From Klenkia brasiliensis (GTDB lineage Bacteria; Actinomycetota; Actinomycetes; Mycobacteriales; Geodermatophilaceae): a stretch of 64,000 nucleotides of DNA. Within the stretch, counting starts at the first letter, position 1; each line of letters begins with the position of its first letter. The DNA is taken from assembly GCF_900100695.1 (NCBI RefSeq), contig NZ_FNCF01000004.1, forward strand, positions 496,001 to 560,000. Reading direction: 5' to 3'. Made by a program: the position numbers and the translations under genes. This document shows, one piece after another, positions 1 to 11,201 of the stretch. The notes below the pieces were generated by a model. It saw only the letters and a list, made by a program, of their open reading frames with translations, ran no database searches and was not told the DNA's origin.

Positions 1-416
1 CCTTCGACGAGCTGGGCCTGGGCGGGTGGGTCGAGGGCCTGCCCGACGGCGTGGCCACCCAGGTGGGTCAGCGCGGGGAGTCGCTGTCGGCGGGGGAGCG
101 GCAGCTGGTCGCCGTCGCCCGCGCCTACGTGGCCGACCCCGACCTGCTGGTGCTCGACGAGGCCACCAGCGCGGTCGACCCGGCCACCGAGGCCCGGCTG
201 ACCCGGGCGCTGGACCTGCTCACCGACGGCCGGACGACGATCACCATCGCGCACCGGCTGTCCACCGCCGAGCGCGCCGGCGAGGTGCTGGTGGTCGACG
301 CCGGCCGGGTGGTGCAGCGCGGGCGGCACGCCGACCTGGTCGACGTCCCCGGGGTGTACGCGGGCCTGCACGCCTCGTGGCGGCGGTCCTCGGGCGGGGC
401 GGTCAGCCTGGCCTGA
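1..416 (+). CDS. ABC exporter ATP-binding domain, C-terminal end (partial)
   Basis: The open frame enters from the left edge (reading from base 3) and gives 137 residues. It is the end of an ABC nucleotide-binding domain: signature loop LSAGERQ (a variant of LSGGQ), Walker B LLVLDEATS with the catalytic Glu, D-loop, and switch His in IAHRLST, followed by the usual tail VVDAGRVVQRGRHADL. DEATS and AHRLS are typical of exporters that fuse membrane and ATPase domains, so this is probably the end of such a half-transporter. The membrane part and Walker A lie outside the window, so the substrate cannot be read. Confidence 0.93.
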   Translation, partial: FDELGLGGWVEGLPDGVATQVGQRGESLSAGERQLVAVARAYVADPDLLVLDEATSAVDPATEARLTRALDLLTDGRTTITIAHRLSTAERAGEVLVVDAGRVVQRGRHADLVDVPGVYAGLHASWRRSSGGAVSLA

Positions 417-450
417 CGGCGAGCCCGGCCCCACGGCGGCCGACCACCAC

Positions 451-456
451 TACCGT
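451..456 (+). promoter_or_regulatory. Predicted -10 (TACCGT) for a leaderless transcript
   Basis: TACCGT ends 7 bases before the ATG at 464. Transcription would begin at or next to the start codon. No clear -35 is seen. Confidence 0.5.
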
Positions 457-463
457 GCCCGGC

Positions 464-880
464 ATGACCGCGCCCCCCGCCCGCAAGGTCCCGCCGATCC
501 CGGCCGGGGTGGCCGCCGTGTGCGCGCTGCTCGGCGCGCTGCCGGTGGCGGTGTTCTCGCTGATCGCCGGGGTGTTCGCCGCGGCGTCGGGGGTGGGGCA
601 GGGCCTGCTGTTCGGGGCGGTGCCGGCCGTGGTGGCGCTGACGGTGCTGGTCGGCATCGTGCTGCTGCTCACCGGCCGGTCCTGGCGGGTGCTGGTGGTC
701 GGCTCGGTGCTGACCCTCGTGCTCGTGGTGTGGGCGCTGACCCAGGGCGCGGCGTCGGACGAGCCGGGGTCGGTCGTGGTGCTGGTGGCCGGCCCGCTGG
801 TCGCGGCGCTGCTGGGCTCGCTGCCGGTGGTGCGGGCCTGGGTGGCCGCGCGGCAGGCCGACCGGGCCGCCCGGGGCTGA
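464..880 (+). CDS. Small integral membrane protein, function unknown
   Basis: The protein has 138 residues with a short basic N-terminus and about four hydrophobic segments (roughly residues 13-35, 42-64, 70-92 and 105-125), so it is an inner-membrane protein. No motif identifies a function. The ATG is preferred because a TACCGT hexamer sits 7 bases upstream, matching the leaderless pattern seen across this window; the same frame stays open upstream but has no promoter there. It resembles the protein at 1361-1822 in size and topology (basic N-terminus, short hydrophobic hairpins, C-terminal Arg/Ala), so the two may be distant paralogues. Confidence 0.7.
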   Translation: MTAPPARKVPPIPAGVAAVCALLGALPVAVFSLIAGVFAAASGVGQGLLFGAVPAVVALTVLVGIVLLLTGRSWRVLVVGSVLTLVLVVWALTQGAASDEPGSVVVLVAGPLVAALLGSLPVVRAWVAARQADRAARG

Positions 881-887
881 CCCCCGG
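871..887. terminator. Short hairpin between convergent genes
   Basis: CCGGGG (871-876) and CCCCGG (882-887) form a 6-base-pair stem with a 5-base loop over the stop codon of the membrane protein. It lies between convergent genes and may end both transcripts. There is no U-tract. Confidence 0.35.
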
Positions 888-901
888 ACGGCCCCGCGGC
901 A

Positions 902-1306
902 TCAGGCCGGCGGCTCGTCCTTGCCCGACTCCTCCAGCTCGTCGGCCTCCTCCTTGGTGTGGTGCACCGCGCCGTCGGCGTGGTCGGCCGGGCCGTAGAC
1001 GGTGTAGAGCACCCACGGGTTCGGGCCGTCGTTGACGAAGTTGTGCTTGGTCCCGGCGGGGACGACGACGATCTCGCCCGGCTTCACCGTCTTCGTCGAG
1101 CCCTCGATGACGGCTTTGCCGACGCCGCTGACGAAGCTGAGGATCTGGTCGTTCTCGTCGTGGACCTCCTCGCCGATCTCCCCGCCCGGCGGGATCGTCA
1201 TGATCACCAGCTGGGTGTGCTCACCGGTCCAGAGCACCCGACGGAAGTCGGCGCTCTTCTCGGCCGTGGTCGCGATGTCGAAGTGCACGATGTCCTTGGC
1301 TGCCAT
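902..1306 (-). CDS. Cupin-domain protein
   Basis: The protein has 134 residues and a single conserved beta-barrel. The first cupin motif is around [16 protein letters not shown] and the second around [12 protein letters not shown]. One metal-ligand His is present in each motif, and the usual GxxxxxHxH is reduced to a single His with acidic neighbours. The C-terminus is highly charged (Glu/Asp/Lys). Small stand-alone cupins bind metals and range from isomerases to sensors, so no substrate is assigned. The start at 1306 is chosen because an AAGGGGGG Shine-Dalgarno-like run lies just upstream; an in-frame ATG 11 codons earlier has none. Confidence 0.8.
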   Translation of the reverse strand: MAAKDIVHFDIATTAEKSADFRRVLWTGEHTQLVIMTIPPGGEIGEEVHDENDQILSFVSGVGKAVIEGSTKTVKPGEIVVVPAGTKHNFVNDGPNPWVLYTVYGPADHADGAVHHTKEEADELEESGKDEPPA

Positions 1307-1346
1307 GCGCCCCCCTTGCCCCGCTCCGATGTGGATCATGCGGGCC

Positions 1347-1352
1347 TACGCT
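1347..1352 (+). promoter_or_regulatory. Predicted -10 (TACGCT) for a leaderless transcript
   Basis: TACGCT ends 8 bases before the ATG at 1361. It lies in the 54-base gap shared with the divergent cupin gene. Confidence 0.5.
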
Positions 1353-1360
1353 GTCGGGCC

Positions 1361-1822
1361 ATGGCCAAGCAGTCCCGTCCGGCACCCGTGCGGCGCTCGC
1401 CCCGGGCGGCCCGGCCCACCCCCGCCCGGGCGGCGCAGGTCCCCGAGCGGCCGGTCGCCGCGGTCTGCGCCGCGGTGTTCGGGGTGCTGGTCGCCGCCGA
1501 GGTGCTCTACCTGACCTGGCTGCTGGTCGTGCCCGACGCCGACCTGGTCGCCGTCCCGCGCTGGCTGGGCGCGGTCCTGGTCGCCCTCGCGCTGTGGCCG
1601 CTGGCCGGTGCGGTGCTGACCGTGCTGGGGCGCGGGCGGGGCTGGCTGGTGCTGCTCACCGGCTGCGTCGTGCCGTTGCTGGGGCTGCTGGCCGTCGCCG
1701 TGCTCTTCGGGTCGCTGGGGGCGGGGTCGGCCACCTGGTGGGCCCTGCTGCTGGCGCTGGGCCCGCTGGGCGGGCTGGTGCTCGCCGCGCAGCGCGCCGT
1801 CCGGGAGTGGACCGCTCGCTAA
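1361..1822 (+). CDS. Small integral membrane protein, function unknown
   Basis: The protein has 153 residues. The first 30 are rich in Arg, Pro and Ala and probably stay in the cytoplasm; about four hydrophobic segments follow (roughly 31-55, 66-86, 91-115 and 120-140). No known motif is visible. The start is set by TACGCT 8 bases upstream. The stop codon (TAA, 1820-1822) forms the first three bases of the predicted -10 of the next gene, so the two genes are packed tightly but probably transcribed separately. Confidence 0.7.
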   Translation: MAKQSRPAPVRRSPRAARPTPARAAQVPERPVAAVCAAVFGVLVAAEVLYLTWLLVVPDADLVAVPRWLGAVLVALALWPLAGAVLTVLGRGRGWLVLLTGCVVPLLGLLAVAVLFGSLGAGSATWWALLLALGPLGGLVLAAQRAVREWTAR

Positions 1823-1825
1823 CCT
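1820..1825 (+). promoter_or_regulatory. Predicted -10 (TAACCT) overlapping a stop codon
   Basis: TAACCT begins with the TAA stop of the preceding gene and ends 6 bases before the GTG at 1832, consistent with a leaderless mRNA for the flavoprotein. Confidence 0.5.
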
Positions 1826-1831
1826 CGACCC

Positions 1832-3490
1832 GTGACCACCGACACAGCCGACGTCGTCGTGGTGGGGGCGGGCCTGGCCGGCCTCGTCGCCACCGCCGAG
1901 CTCACCGACGCGGGCAAGCGGGTGCTGCTGCTGGACGCCGAGCCGGAGCAGAACCTGGGCGGGCAGGCCTTCTGGAGCTTCGGCGGGCTGTTCCTGGTCG
2001 ACTCCCCGGAGCAGCGGCGGCTCCGGGTGCGGGACTCCCTCGAGCTGGCCCGGCAGGACTGGCTCGGCACCGCCGGGTTCGACCGCCCCGAGGACCACTG
2101 GCCCCGGCAGTGGGCCGAGGCCTACCTGCAGTTCGCCGCGGGGGAGAAGCGGTCCTGGCTGCACCAGCAGGGGGTGCGGTTCTTCCCGGTCGTCGGCTGG
2201 GCCGAGCGCGGCGGGTACACCGCCACCGGGCACGGCAACTCCGTGCCCCGCTTCCACATCGTCTGGGGCACCGGCCCCGGCGTCCTGGCGCCGTTCGAGC
2301 GCCGCGTGCGCGAGGCCGCGGCCCGCGGGCTGGTGGAGTTCCGGTTCCGGCACCGGGTCACCGGCCTGGTCACCAGCGGCGGTGCCGTCACCGGGGTGCG
2401 CGGGGAGGTGCTCGAGCCCGACGACGCCCCCCGCGGCCAGGCCACCTCCCGCACCGCGACGGGGGAGTTCGAGGTCGCCGCCCAGGCCGTCGTCCTCACC
2501 ACCGGCGGCATCGGCGCCAACCACGAGCTGGTCCGCCGCAACTGGCCGGCGCGCCTGGGCCCGGTGCCGCGGCGGCTGCTGTCCGGCGTGCCCGCGCACG
2601 TCGACGGCTCGGGGCTGCTGGCCGCCGAGGCCGCGGGCGCCAGCGTGGTCAACCCCGACCGGATGTGGCACTACACCGAGGGCATCGAGAACCACTCGCC
2701 GATCTGGGCCCGGCACGGCATCCGGATCCTGCCCGGCCCCAGCTCCCTCTGGCTGGACGCCACCGGCACGCGGCTGCCCGTCCCGCTCTACCCCGGCTTC
2801 GACACCCTCGGCACGCTGGCGCACATCGGTACCACCGGGTACGAGCACACCTGGTACGTGCTCGACCAGAAGATCGTCGAGAAGGAGTTCACCCTCTCGG
2901 GCTCCGAGCAGAACCCGGACCTGACCGGCAAGGACCTCAAGCTGCTGCTGTCGCGGGTGCGCCTCGGTGCCGCCGCCCCCGTGCAGGCGTTCCTGGACAA
3001 GGGCGTGGACTTCGTGACCGCCCCGACCGTCGCCGAGCTGGTCGAGGGCATGAACCGGATCACCGGCGGGGAGCCGCGGCTGGACCCGGCCGTCGTCGAG
3101 GCCGAGGTCGTCGCCCGCGACCGCGAGATGGCCAACGCCTTCTCCAAGGACGGCCAGGTCACCGCCATCCGGGCGGCCCGGCGCTTCCTGGGCGACAAGC
3201 TCATCCGGGTGGTGCCGCCGCACCGGATGCTGGACCCCGCGAACGGGCCGCTCATCGCCGTCCGGCTCAACCTGCTCACCCGCAAGACCCTCGGCGGGCT
3301 GGAGACCGACCTGTCCGGCCGGGTGCTGCAGCCCGGCGGGGAGGTGTTCGGCGGGCTCTACGCCGCCGGCGAGGTCTCCGGGTTCGGCGGCGGCGGGGTG
3401 CACGGCTACCGCTCGCTGGAGGGCACCTTCCTCGGCGGCTGCCTCTTCTCCGGCCGGGTCGCCGGCCGGGCGGTGGCCGCCGCCCTCTAG
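1832..3490 (+). CDS. FAD-binding dehydrogenase of the KstD/fumarate reductase flavoprotein superfamily
   Basis: The protein has 552 residues. Its N-terminus is a classic FAD-binding Rossmann motif ([12 protein letters not shown], residues about 6-17) with an acidic strand end (LLLDAE). Further FAD contacts are in the TTGGIGAN segment, and near the C-terminus lies [21 protein letters not shown] followed by [13 protein letters not shown], as in 3-ketosteroid dehydrogenase-like and fumarate-reductase-like flavoproteins. The length and the [19 protein letters not shown] segment match the actinobacterial FAD-binding dehydrogenase family (Rv0785-like). The substrate is unknown; a steroid is not shown by this sequence. 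It converges on the GGDEF gene and shares the palindromic CTAG as both stop codons. Confidence 0.88.
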   Translation: MTTDTADVVVVGAGLAGLVATAELTDAGKRVLLLDAEPEQNLGGQAFWSFGGLFLVDSPEQRRLRVRDSLELARQDWLGTAGFDRPEDHWPRQWAEAYLQFAAGEKRSWLHQQGVRFFPVVGWAERGGYTATGHGNSVPRFHIVWGTGPGVLAPFERRVREAAARGLVEFRFRHRVTGLVTSGGAVTGVRGEVLEPDDAPRGQATSRTATGEFEVAAQAVVLTTGGIGANHELVRRNWPARLGPVPRRLLSGVPAHVDGSGLLAAEAAGASVVNPDRMWHYTEGIENHSPIWARHGIRILPGPSSLWLDATGTRLPVPLYPGFDTLGTLAHIGTTGYEHTWYVLDQKIVEKEFTLSGSEQNPDLTGKDLKLLLSRVRLGAAAPVQAFLDKGVDFVTAPTVAELVEGMNRITGGEPRLDPAVVEAEVVARDREMANAFSKDGQVTAIRAARRFLGDKLIRVVPPHRMLDPANGPLIAVRLNLLTRKTLGGLETDLSGRVLQPGGEVFGGLYAAGEVSGFGGGGVHGYRSLEGTFLGGCLFSGRVAGRAVAAAL

Positions 3491-4608
3491 ACCTCCCGGG
3501 CGCCCACCACCTGGTCGCGGCCGCCGCCCTTGGCCCGGTACAGGGCGGTGTCGGCGGCGGCCACCAGCTCGGCGGCGCTGCCGCCGGCGACCGGGTGGGT
3601 GGCGTGGGTGCCCAGGCTGAGGGTCAGCGCCGACACCGGGTCCCCCGGCGCGGCGCCGGTGCGCAGCTCCCGCGCCGCGGCCAGCAGCCGGCCCGCCAGC
3701 TGCTCGGTGCCCACCTCGTCGGCCCCGGGCAGCAGCAGGCCGAACTCGTCACCGCCCAGCCGGGCCGCCAGGTCGCCCGGGCGGTGCAGCGCCGCGGTCA
3801 GCAGCCCGGCCACCTCCACCAGCGCGCGGTCACCGCCCGGGTGGCCGAACCCCTCGTTGAGCCGGCCGAAGTGGTCGACGTCGACCACCACCACGCCCAG
3901 CGGGCCGCCCGTGCGCACCGCCCGGTCCCACTCGCGGTGCAGCGCCGCCTCCCAGGCGCGCCGGTTGGGCAGACCGGTCACCGGGTCCTGGGTCGAGATC
4001 CGCTCCAGCTCCTCGGTGCGGGCGAACAGCAGCCGGGCCTGGGTGGCCACCCGGTGCGCGGCGGAGAGCCCCACCGCGACGACCGACGCGACCAGGGCCA
4101 CCGCGGTCGCCATGTCCCGGTCGTCGACCCCGGACGTGGTCGCCGCGAGCAGGCTGGCCACCGACCAGGCCGGCACCAGGGCGGCGGTCACCGGGAACGG
4201 CAGCCGGGCGTGCAGGCACAGCACGGCCGCGGTCTGCAGGCTCAGCAGCACCCAGCCGGTGGGGGTGCGGTCCCCGCCCAGGGCGAGCGCCACCAGCGCG
4301 TACACGCCGAAGCCGCCCACCAGGGCCCGGGCGGTCGTGCGGTAGGTGCGGGTCCGCCGCACCAGCACCGCCAGGACCACGGCGGCCGACCCGACGAGCA
4401 CGTGGTCGCTGAGGCCGACGTAGCCCCAGGCCGGCCCCCGCAGCAGGTTCACCACGAAGAAGACGACGTTGTAGACCAGCACGAGCACGCACACCAGCAG
4501 GACGTCGCGGCGCAGGCCCGGCAGCTGGGTGGCCAGGAACCGCTCCTCCTGGGCCGGGTCGGCGAGGCGGGCGGTCCACCGGTTGAGCACGGCCAGAGGG
4601 TGCACCAC
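3487..4608 (-). CDS. Membrane GGDEF protein (putative diguanylate cyclase)
   Basis: The protein has about 373 residues. Six hydrophobic segments fill the N-terminal half. A GGDEF domain follows, beginning [18 protein letters not shown] and carrying the intact active-site motif GGDEF (in [14 protein letters not shown]), which supports c-di-GMP synthesis from two GTP. An RxxD inhibitory site five residues before GGDEF is not visible. The start is uncertain: two consecutive GTG codons (4608 and 4605) precede HPLAVLNRW and no strong ribosome site is seen; the long open frame upstream runs antisense to hisI and is not used. It is divergent from hisI and overlaps the preceding gene's stop by four bases. 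Confidence 0.85.
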   Translation of the reverse strand: MVHPLAVLNRWTARLADPAQEERFLATQLPGLRRDVLLVCVLVLVYNVVFFVVNLLRGPAWGYVGLSDHVLVGSAAVVLAVLVRRTRTYRTTARALVGGFGVYALVALALGGDRTPTGWVLLSLQTAAVLCLHARLPFPVTAALVPAWSVASLLAATTSGVDDRDMATAVALVASVVAVGLSAAHRVATQARLLFARTEELERISTQDPVTGLPNRRAWEAALHREWDRAVRTGGPLGVVVVDVDHFGRLNEGFGHPGGDRALVEVAGLLTAALHRPGDLAARLGGDEFGLLLPGADEVGTEQLAGRLLAAARELRTGAAPGDPVSALTLSLGTHATHPVAGGSAAELVAAADTALYRAKGGGRDQVVGAREV

Positions 4609-4653
4609 CGGAGGCCCGGCGGCGCGCCCGGCCCCGGCTGGGAGACTGACGGC

Positions 4654-5028
4654 GTGTCCTCCGCCCCCGAACCGGTGCCCGTCCCCGCCCCCGAGGTCGC
4701 CGACCTGCTCCGCCGCACCCCCGACGGCCTGGTCGCCGCGGTCGCCCAGCAGCACGACACCGGTGAGGTGCTCATGCTTGCCTGGATGGACGACGAGGCG
4801 CTGCGCCGCACGCTGACCACCGGCGAGGCCACCTACTGGTCCCGCAGCCGCGGGGAGTACTGGGTCAAGGGCGCCACCAGCGGTCACCGGCAGGCCGTGC
4901 GCGAGGTCCGGCTGGACTGCGACGGCGACGCGCTGCTGCTGCTGGTCGACCAGACCGGGCCGGCCTGCCACACCGGGGAGCGCACCTGCTTCCACCGCCC
5001 GCTGGAGGTGTCCCGTGCGGCTGGGTGA
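4654..5028 (+). CDS. hisI: Phosphoribosyl-AMP cyclohydrolase
   Basis: The protein has 124 residues, the usual length of the stand-alone enzyme. It hydrolyses the ring of phosphoribosyl-AMP in histidine synthesis (third step). The core runs [33 protein letters not shown] and then [12 protein letters not shown], with the zinc-binding Cys/Asp cluster and a second Cys pair in CHTGERTCF. The GTG start is supported by GAGACT 6 bases upstream (leaderless-like). It overlaps trpE by 14 bases, so histidine and tryptophan genes share an operon; both pathways consume PRPP. Confidence 0.95.
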   Translation: MSSAPEPVPVPAPEVADLLRRTPDGLVAAVAQQHDTGEVLMLAWMDDEALRRTLTTGEATYWSRSRGEYWVKGATSGHRQAVREVRLDCDGDALLLLVDQTGPACHTGERTCFHRPLEVSRAAG

Positions 5029-6514
5029 GACCACCCCCTTCGACGCGCTCGGCGACGGCCCCGTCGTCCCGGTCACCCGGCGGCTGCTGGCCGACTCCGA
5101 GACCGCGGTCGGGGTCTACCGCAAGCTGGCCGGCAACCGGCCGGGCACCGTGCTGCTGGAGTCCGCCGAGCAGGGCAAGCAGTGGTCGCGCTACAGCTTC
5201 GTCGGCGTGCGCAGCGCCGGGGTGCTCACCGAGACCGGCGGCCGCACCCAGTGGCTGGGGGAGACCCTGCCCGGGTTCACCGACGACCTCCCCGACGACC
5301 CGCTGGCCGCCGTCCGCACCCTGGCCCGGCGGCTGCGCACCCCGCGCGCGGACGGGCTGCCACCGCTGACCGGCGGGCTGGTCGGCTACCTGGGGTACGA
5401 CGTCGTCCGGCGGCTGGAGCGGCTGCCGTCCACCGCCGTCGACGACCTGGGCATGCCCGAGCTGGCGATGAGCCTGGTCACCGACCTCGCGGTGCTGGAC
5501 CACCACGACGCCACCGTGCTGCTGATCGCCAACGCCTTCAGCCGCACCCGCGCGGCCTACGACGACGCCGTGGCCCGGCTGGACGCGATGGCCACCGACC
5601 TGACCCAGGCCGCCCCGCCCGGGGTGGCCGCGCTGGTCACCGCCGACCCCGCCACCGTCTACGACCGGGTCACCAGCAGCATGGCGCCGGGTGAGTACGA
5701 GGCGGGCGTGGAGGCCGTGCGCGAGCACGTGCGCGCCGGCGACGTGTTCCAGACCGTGCTCGCCCAGCGGTTCAGCCGGCCCACCGACGTCGACGCGCTG
5801 GACCTCTACCGGGTGCTGCGGGCGTCCAACCCCTCGCCGTACATGTACCTGCTGCGCTTCGCCGGCCGGGAGTCGCCCTTCGACGTCGTCGGCTCCTCCC
5901 CGGAGGCGCTGGTCACCGTCACCGGGGACGCCGCGGTGGTGCACCCGCCGGCCGGCACCCGGCCCCGCGGCGGCACCCCGGAGGAGGACGCCCGGCTGAC
6001 CGAGGAGCTGCTCGCCGACCCCAAGGAGCGCGCCGAGCACGTGATGCTGGTCGACCTGGCCCGCAACGACCTGGGCCGGGTCTGCGAACCGGGCACCGTC
6101 GAGGTGGCCGACTTCATGCGGGTCGAGCGGTACAGCCACGTCATGCACCTGGTGTCCACCGTCGCCGGCCGGCTGGCGGCCGGCCGCGACGCCCTGGACG
6201 TGTTCGACGCGACCTTCCCGGCCGGCACCGTGTCCGGGGCGCCCAAGCCGCGGGCGATGGAGGTCATCGAGTCCCTGGAGCCCACCCGGCGGGCGCTCTA
6301 CGCCGGCACGGTCGGCTACGTCGACGCCAGCGGCGACATGGACATGGCCATCGCCATCCGCACCGCGGTGCTGCACGCCGGCACCGCGCACGTGCAGGCC
6401 GGCGCCGGGGTGGTGGCCGACAGCGACCCCGCCGCGGAGGAGGCCGAGACCCGGCACAAGGCCCGCGCCGTGCTGTCGGCGATCGCCACCGCCGAGGGGC
6501 TGCGCGAGCTGTGA
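5015..6514 (+). CDS. trpE: Anthranilate synthase component I
   Basis: The protein has 499 residues. With a glutamine amidotransferase partner, not encoded in this window, it converts chorismate to anthranilate. The N-terminal LLES motif (in [10 protein letters not shown]), where tryptophan binds for feedback inhibition, is present. The catalytic chorismate-binding domain shows [12 protein letters not shown] and [16 protein letters not shown]. The GTG start lies inside the end of hisI, so translation is probably coupled. There is no room for a tryptophan-rich leader peptide before the gene, so any attenuation would have to act upstream of hisI. Confidence 0.97.
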   Translation: MRLGETTPFDALGDGPVVPVTRRLLADSETAVGVYRKLAGNRPGTVLLESAEQGKQWSRYSFVGVRSAGVLTETGGRTQWLGETLPGFTDDLPDDPLAAVRTLARRLRTPRADGLPPLTGGLVGYLGYDVVRRLERLPSTAVDDLGMPELAMSLVTDLAVLDHHDATVLLIANAFSRTRAAYDDAVARLDAMATDLTQAAPPGVAALVTADPATVYDRVTSSMAPGEYEAGVEAVREHVRAGDVFQTVLAQRFSRPTDVDALDLYRVLRASNPSPYMYLLRFAGRESPFDVVGSSPEALVTVTGDAAVVHPPAGTRPRGGTPEEDARLTEELLADPKERAEHVMLVDLARNDLGRVCEPGTVEVADFMRVERYSHVMHLVSTVAGRLAAGRDALDVFDATFPAGTVSGAPKPRAMEVIESLEPTRRALYAGTVGYVDASGDMDMAIAIRTAVLHAGTAHVQAGAGVVADSDPAAEEAETRHKARAVLSAIATAEGLREL

Positions 6515-7146
6515 ACCCCCGCCGGGAGCTGACCACCGCGGTGCTGCTGTGCGCCGTGGCCGGCGGTCTCGCGCTGTCGGCGGGCGGTCAGCCCTGGGCC
6601 GCGGTCACGGTCACCCGGCCGGCGCCCCTGCCGCCGGTGGACACCGCGCTCACCGGCAGCGCGCTCGCCCCGCTGGTCCCCGCGGCGGGCCTGCTGCTGC
6701 TCGCCGCGGCCGTGGCGCTGTTCGCCGTCCGCAGCTGGGGCCGGGTCGTGGTCGGGGCGCTGGTCGTGGCCGCCGGGCTCGCCCTGGGGACGGCGGCGGT
6801 GCGCACGCTGGCAGGCGCGGTCGCCGTCGACCCCGCCGACCTGGGCAGCCAGATCGGTCTGGACCGGGCGGAGGTCGCCGTCGACCCGTCGGTGGGCTGG
6901 CCGGTGCTCGCCCTGCTGGCCGGGGTGGTCGGGGTGCTCGGCGGCCTGCTGGTCGTGCTGCGCGGGCGCCGCTGGCCGGGCCTCGGGCAGCGGTACCAGC
7001 GCACCGGCGCGGAGACGGGGCCGGCGGCCGCGCGCACCACCGGAACGGCTCCGCGCCGTCCCGAGACCGCCGAGGACCGGCACCAGGCCGCGTGGAAGGC
7101 CCTGGACGGCGGCACCGACCCCACCGACGACGACCCGGAACGGTGA
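6511..7146 (+). CDS. Trp biosynthesis-associated membrane protein (TIGR02234 type)
   Basis: The protein has 211 residues and follows trpE with a GTGA overlap. The N-terminus ([20 protein letters not shown] then QPWAAVTV) and three further hydrophobic segments match the membrane protein found between trpE and trpC in many actinobacteria. The C-terminal 55 residues are polar, rich in Arg/Thr/Asp and probably cytoplasmic. The biochemical role is unknown; conserved position is the only link to tryptophan synthesis. Confidence 0.85.
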   Translation: MNPRRELTTAVLLCAVAGGLALSAGGQPWAAVTVTRPAPLPPVDTALTGSALAPLVPAAGLLLLAAAVALFAVRSWGRVVVGALVVAAGLALGTAAVRTLAGAVAVDPADLGSQIGLDRAEVAVDPSVGWPVLALLAGVVGVLGGLLVVLRGRRWPGLGQRYQRTGAETGPAAARTTGTAPRRPETAEDRHQAAWKALDGGTDPTDDDPER

Positions 7147-7176
7147 CCCTCCGGAATGGTCCCCGCGCCACGTCTC

Positions 7177-7182
7177 TAGAGT
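7177..7182 (+). promoter_or_regulatory. Possible -10 (TAGAGT) upstream of trpC
   Basis: TAGAGT lies about 35 bases before the small ORF preceding trpC and would give an internal promoter for trpC-trpB-trpA-lgt. No convincing -35 is seen. Confidence 0.3.
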
Positions 7183-7217
7183 GTCGTCACCGATCCGACC
7201 GGTGAGGGAGCAGCCCC

Positions 7218-7256
7218 ATGAACGAGTTCGCCGTCGACCCGGAGCACCGGTCGTGA
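7218..7256 (+). CDS. Possible 12-residue upstream peptide coupled to trpC
   Basis: An ATG preceded by a good purine-rich ribosome site (GAGGGAG, about 7 bases away) opens 12 codons ([12 protein letters not shown]) and ends with a TGA that overlaps the GTG of trpC by four bases. TrpC itself has no ribosome site of its own, so ribosomes finishing this ORF would restart there. It contains no Trp codon, so it is not a classical attenuation leader. Whether the peptide matters or only the coupling is unknown. Confidence 0.4.
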   Translation: MNEFAVDPEHRS

Positions 7257-8062
7257 ACGTCCTGATGGACATCGTCGCCGGCGTCCGCGAGGACGTCGCG
7301 GCCCGCCAGGCGGTCACCCCGCTGGCCGAGGTGCAGGCCGCCGCCCGCGACGCCCGCCCGGCGCTGGACGCGCTGGCCGCGCTGCGCGCCCCCGGCGTCG
7401 GCGTCATCGCCGAGGTCAAGCGCACCAGCCCGTCCAAGGGCGCGCTGGCCCCCATCGACGACCCCGCCTCCCTGGCCGCCCGCTACGCCGCCGGCGGCGC
7501 CCGGGTGATCAGCGTGCTCACCGAGCGCCGCCGCTTCCACGGCAGCCAGGCCGACCTGGCCGCCGTCCGGGCCGCCGTCGACGTCCCGGTGCTGTGCAAG
7601 GACTTCGTCGTGTCCAGCTACCAGGTGCACGAGGCCCGGGCGATCGGCGCCGACGTCGTGCTGCTCATCGTCGGGGCGCTGGAGCAGAACGCCCTGGTCG
7701 GCCTGCGCGAGCGGATCGAGTCCCTGGGCATGACCGCCCTGGTCGAGGTGCACACCGAGGCCGAGGCCTCGCGCGCCCTGGAGGCCGGCGCGTCGGTGAT
7801 CGGGGTCAACGCCCGCGACCTGACCACCCTGGAGATGCACCACGAGACGTTCGAGCGGATCGCCCCCGGGCTGCCGACCGAGGTCGTCAAGGTGGCCGCC
7901 TCCGGCGTGCGGGGCCCGCGCGACCTGATCAAGTACGCCGGCGCCGGGGCCGACGCGGTGCTGGTCGGCGAGGGCCTGGTGACCGCTCCGGACGCCCGCC
8001 AGGCGGTCGCCGACCTGGTCACGGCGGGGTCGCACCCGGCCACCCCCCGCGCCACCCGCTGA
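7253..8062 (+). CDS. trpC: Indole-3-glycerol phosphate synthase
   Basis: The protein has 269 residues. It closes the indole ring from carboxyphenylamino-deoxyribulose phosphate in tryptophan synthesis. The (beta/alpha)8 barrel shows the phosphate and catalytic motifs [44 protein letters not shown] and the C-terminal phosphate loop AVLVGEGLV. The GTG at 7253 is favoured by its GTGA overlap with the preceding 12-codon ORF and by the usual family N-terminus (VNVLMDIV); an ATG four codons later is possible. Confidence 0.95.
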   Translation: MNVLMDIVAGVREDVAARQAVTPLAEVQAAARDARPALDALAALRAPGVGVIAEVKRTSPSKGALAPIDDPASLAARYAAGGARVISVLTERRRFHGSQADLAAVRAAVDVPVLCKDFVVSSYQVHEARAIGADVVLLIVGALEQNALVGLRERIESLGMTALVEVHTEAEASRALEAGASVIGVNARDLTTLEMHHETFERIAPGLPTEVVKVAASGVRGPRDLIKYAGAGADAVLVGEGLVTAPDARQAVADLVTAGSHPATPRATR

Positions 8063-8086
8063 CGCAGCCGCGCCACACTGGGGGGC

Positions 8087-9441
<1,355 letters not shown>

Positions 9442-9445
<4 letters not shown>

Positions 9446-10254
9446 CCGTCCCGCCCAGCCACCCCGGGAGCGCCCTGGCGGACCGCATCGGCGCAGCGCG
9501 CGCGGAGGGCCGCTCGGCGCTCATCGCCTACCTGCCGGTCGGCTACCCCGACGTCCCCGCCTCGATCGAGGCCATGGTCGCTGCCGTCGAGGGCGGCGCG
9601 GACGTCGTGGAGATCGGCGTCCCGTACTCCGACCCCGGCATGGACGGCCCCACCATCCAGGAGGCCGTCGACGTCGCGGTGCGCGCCGGCACCGGGATGG
9701 CCGACGTGCTGGCCGCGGTGTCCGCGGTGGCGCAGGCCGGCGCCGTCCCGGTGGTGATGAGCTACTGGAACCCCATCGAGCGCTACGGCGTCGAGCGGTT
9801 CGCCACGGACCTGGCCGCCGCCGGGGGAGCGGGGGCGATCACCCCCGACCTGATCCCCGACGAGGCCGGGGAGTGGATCCAGGCCAGCGACGCCGCCGGG
9901 CTGGACCGGGTCTTCCTGGTGGCGCCGTCCTCCACCGACACCCGGCTGGCGGCCACCGTCGGCGCCTGCCGCGGCTTCGTCTACGCCGCGTCCACGATGG
10001 GTGTGACCGGCACCCGCACCACCGTCGGCGACACCGCGCAGGTGCTCGTCGAGCGCACCCGCGGCGTGGGCTCCGACGTCCCGGTCTGCGTGGGCCTGGG
10101 GGTCAGCGACGGCGCGCAGGCCGCCGAGGTCGCCGCCTTCGCCGACGGCGTCATCGTCGGCTCGGCCTACGTGCGCCAGCTGCTGGACGGCCACGGCGCC
10201 GAGGGCGTGCGCCGGCTGTCCGAGGACCTGGCAGCCGGGGTGCGGCGCCGGTGA
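9442..10254 (+). CDS. trpA: Tryptophan synthase alpha chain
   Basis: The protein has 270 residues. It cleaves indole-3-glycerol phosphate to indole, which is channelled to TrpB. Catalytic Glu is in [12 protein letters not shown] and Asp in the same segment ([14 protein letters not shown], a variant of the more common PFSDPxADGP). The phosphate loop is [16 protein letters not shown] and the C-terminal VIVGSAYV strand is intact. Start and stop both overlap the flanking genes by four bases (trpB and lgt), showing tight translational coupling. Confidence 0.96.
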
Positions 10255-11201
10255 CCGCCGACCTGCTCGCCGCGATCCCCAGCCCCGCGCAGGGGGTCTG
10301 GCACATCGGGCCCTTCCCGCTGCGGGCCTACGCGCTGTGCATCATCGCCGGCATCGTGCTGGCCGCCTGGATCGCCGAGAAGCGGTTCGTCGCCCGGGGC
10401 GGGGCACCCGGCGACGTGCTGGACATCGCGGTCTGGGCGGTGCCCTTCGGCATCGTCGGCGGCCGGGTCTACCACGTCATCACCACCCCCGAGCCGTACT
10501 GGGGCGAGAACGGCGACCCGGTGCGCGCGCTGTTCATCTGGGAGGGCGGCCTGGGCATCTGGGGCGCCATCGCCCTGGGCGGGGTGGGTGCCTGGATCGC
10601 CTGCCGGCGCCGCGGCATCCCGCTGCCGGTCTTCGCCGACGCCCTGGCCCCCGGGCTGCTCGTGGCGCAGGCGGTCGGCCGGCTGGGCAACTGGTTCAAC
10701 CAGGAGCTGTTCGGCCGCCCCACCGACCTGCCGTGGGGCCTGGAGATCGCGCCGCGGTTCCGCCCGGCCGGCTTCGAGCAGTTCGCCACCTTCCACCCGA
10801 CCTTCCTCTACGAGCTGCTGTGGAACCTCGCCGCAGCCGCCGTGGTGGTCTGGGCCGACCGCCGGTTCCAGCTCTCGCACGGCCGCGCCTTCGCCCTCTA
10901 CGTGGCGCTGTACTGCCTGGGCCGCGGCTGGATCGAGATGCTGCGCATCGACACCGCCGAGCAGTTCCTCGGCCTACGGCTGAACGTGTTCACCGCCGTC
11001 GTCGTCGGCCTGTGCGCGGTGGCCTACCTGGTCGTGCAGCGCGGGAAGCCGCGCGAGCACCTCGACCGCGGCACCGCGGCGACCGCCGCGGGGAGCGCGG
11101 ACGACCCCGCCGACCCGGCCGACCCCGACGGGACCAGCGTGAACACCGTTTCCGAGCCCACCGCCGACCCGCCGGCGGCCGAGAAGCGCACCGAGCCCTG
11201 A
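10251..11201 (+). CDS. lgt: Prolipoprotein diacylglyceryl transferase
   Basis: The protein has 316 residues and seven predicted membrane helices. It transfers diacylglycerol to the lipobox cysteine of prolipoproteins, such as the binding protein at 22686-24020. The Lgt signature is present as QAVGRLGNWFNQELFG, together with GGRVYHV and the GRGWIEMLRID segment. The last 55 residues are an Ala/Asp/Pro/Thr-rich cytoplasmic tail, common in actinobacterial Lgt. The GTG start overlaps the trpA stop by four bases; lgt after trpA is a conserved actinobacterial order. Confidence 0.95.
   Translation: MTADLLAAIPSPAQGVWHIGPFPLRAYALCIIAGIVLAAWIAEKRFVARGGAPGDVLDIAVWAVPFGIVGGRVYHVITTPEPYWGENGDPVRALFIWEGGLGIWGAIALGGVGAWIACRRRGIPLPVFADALAPGLLVAQAVGRLGNWFNQELFGRPTDLPWGLEIAPRFRPAGFEQFATFHPTFLYELLWNLAAAAVVVWADRRFQLSHGRAFALYVALYCLGRGWIEMLRIDTAEQFLGLRLNVFTAVVVGLCAVAYLVVQRGKPREHLDRGTAATAAGSADDPADPADPDGTSVNTVSEPTADPPAAEKRTEP

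Noticed and set aside
4609-5015. Tryptophan attenuator before trpE
   Set aside because: trpE starts inside hisI, and no Trp-codon leader ORF is found upstream of hisI or trpC.
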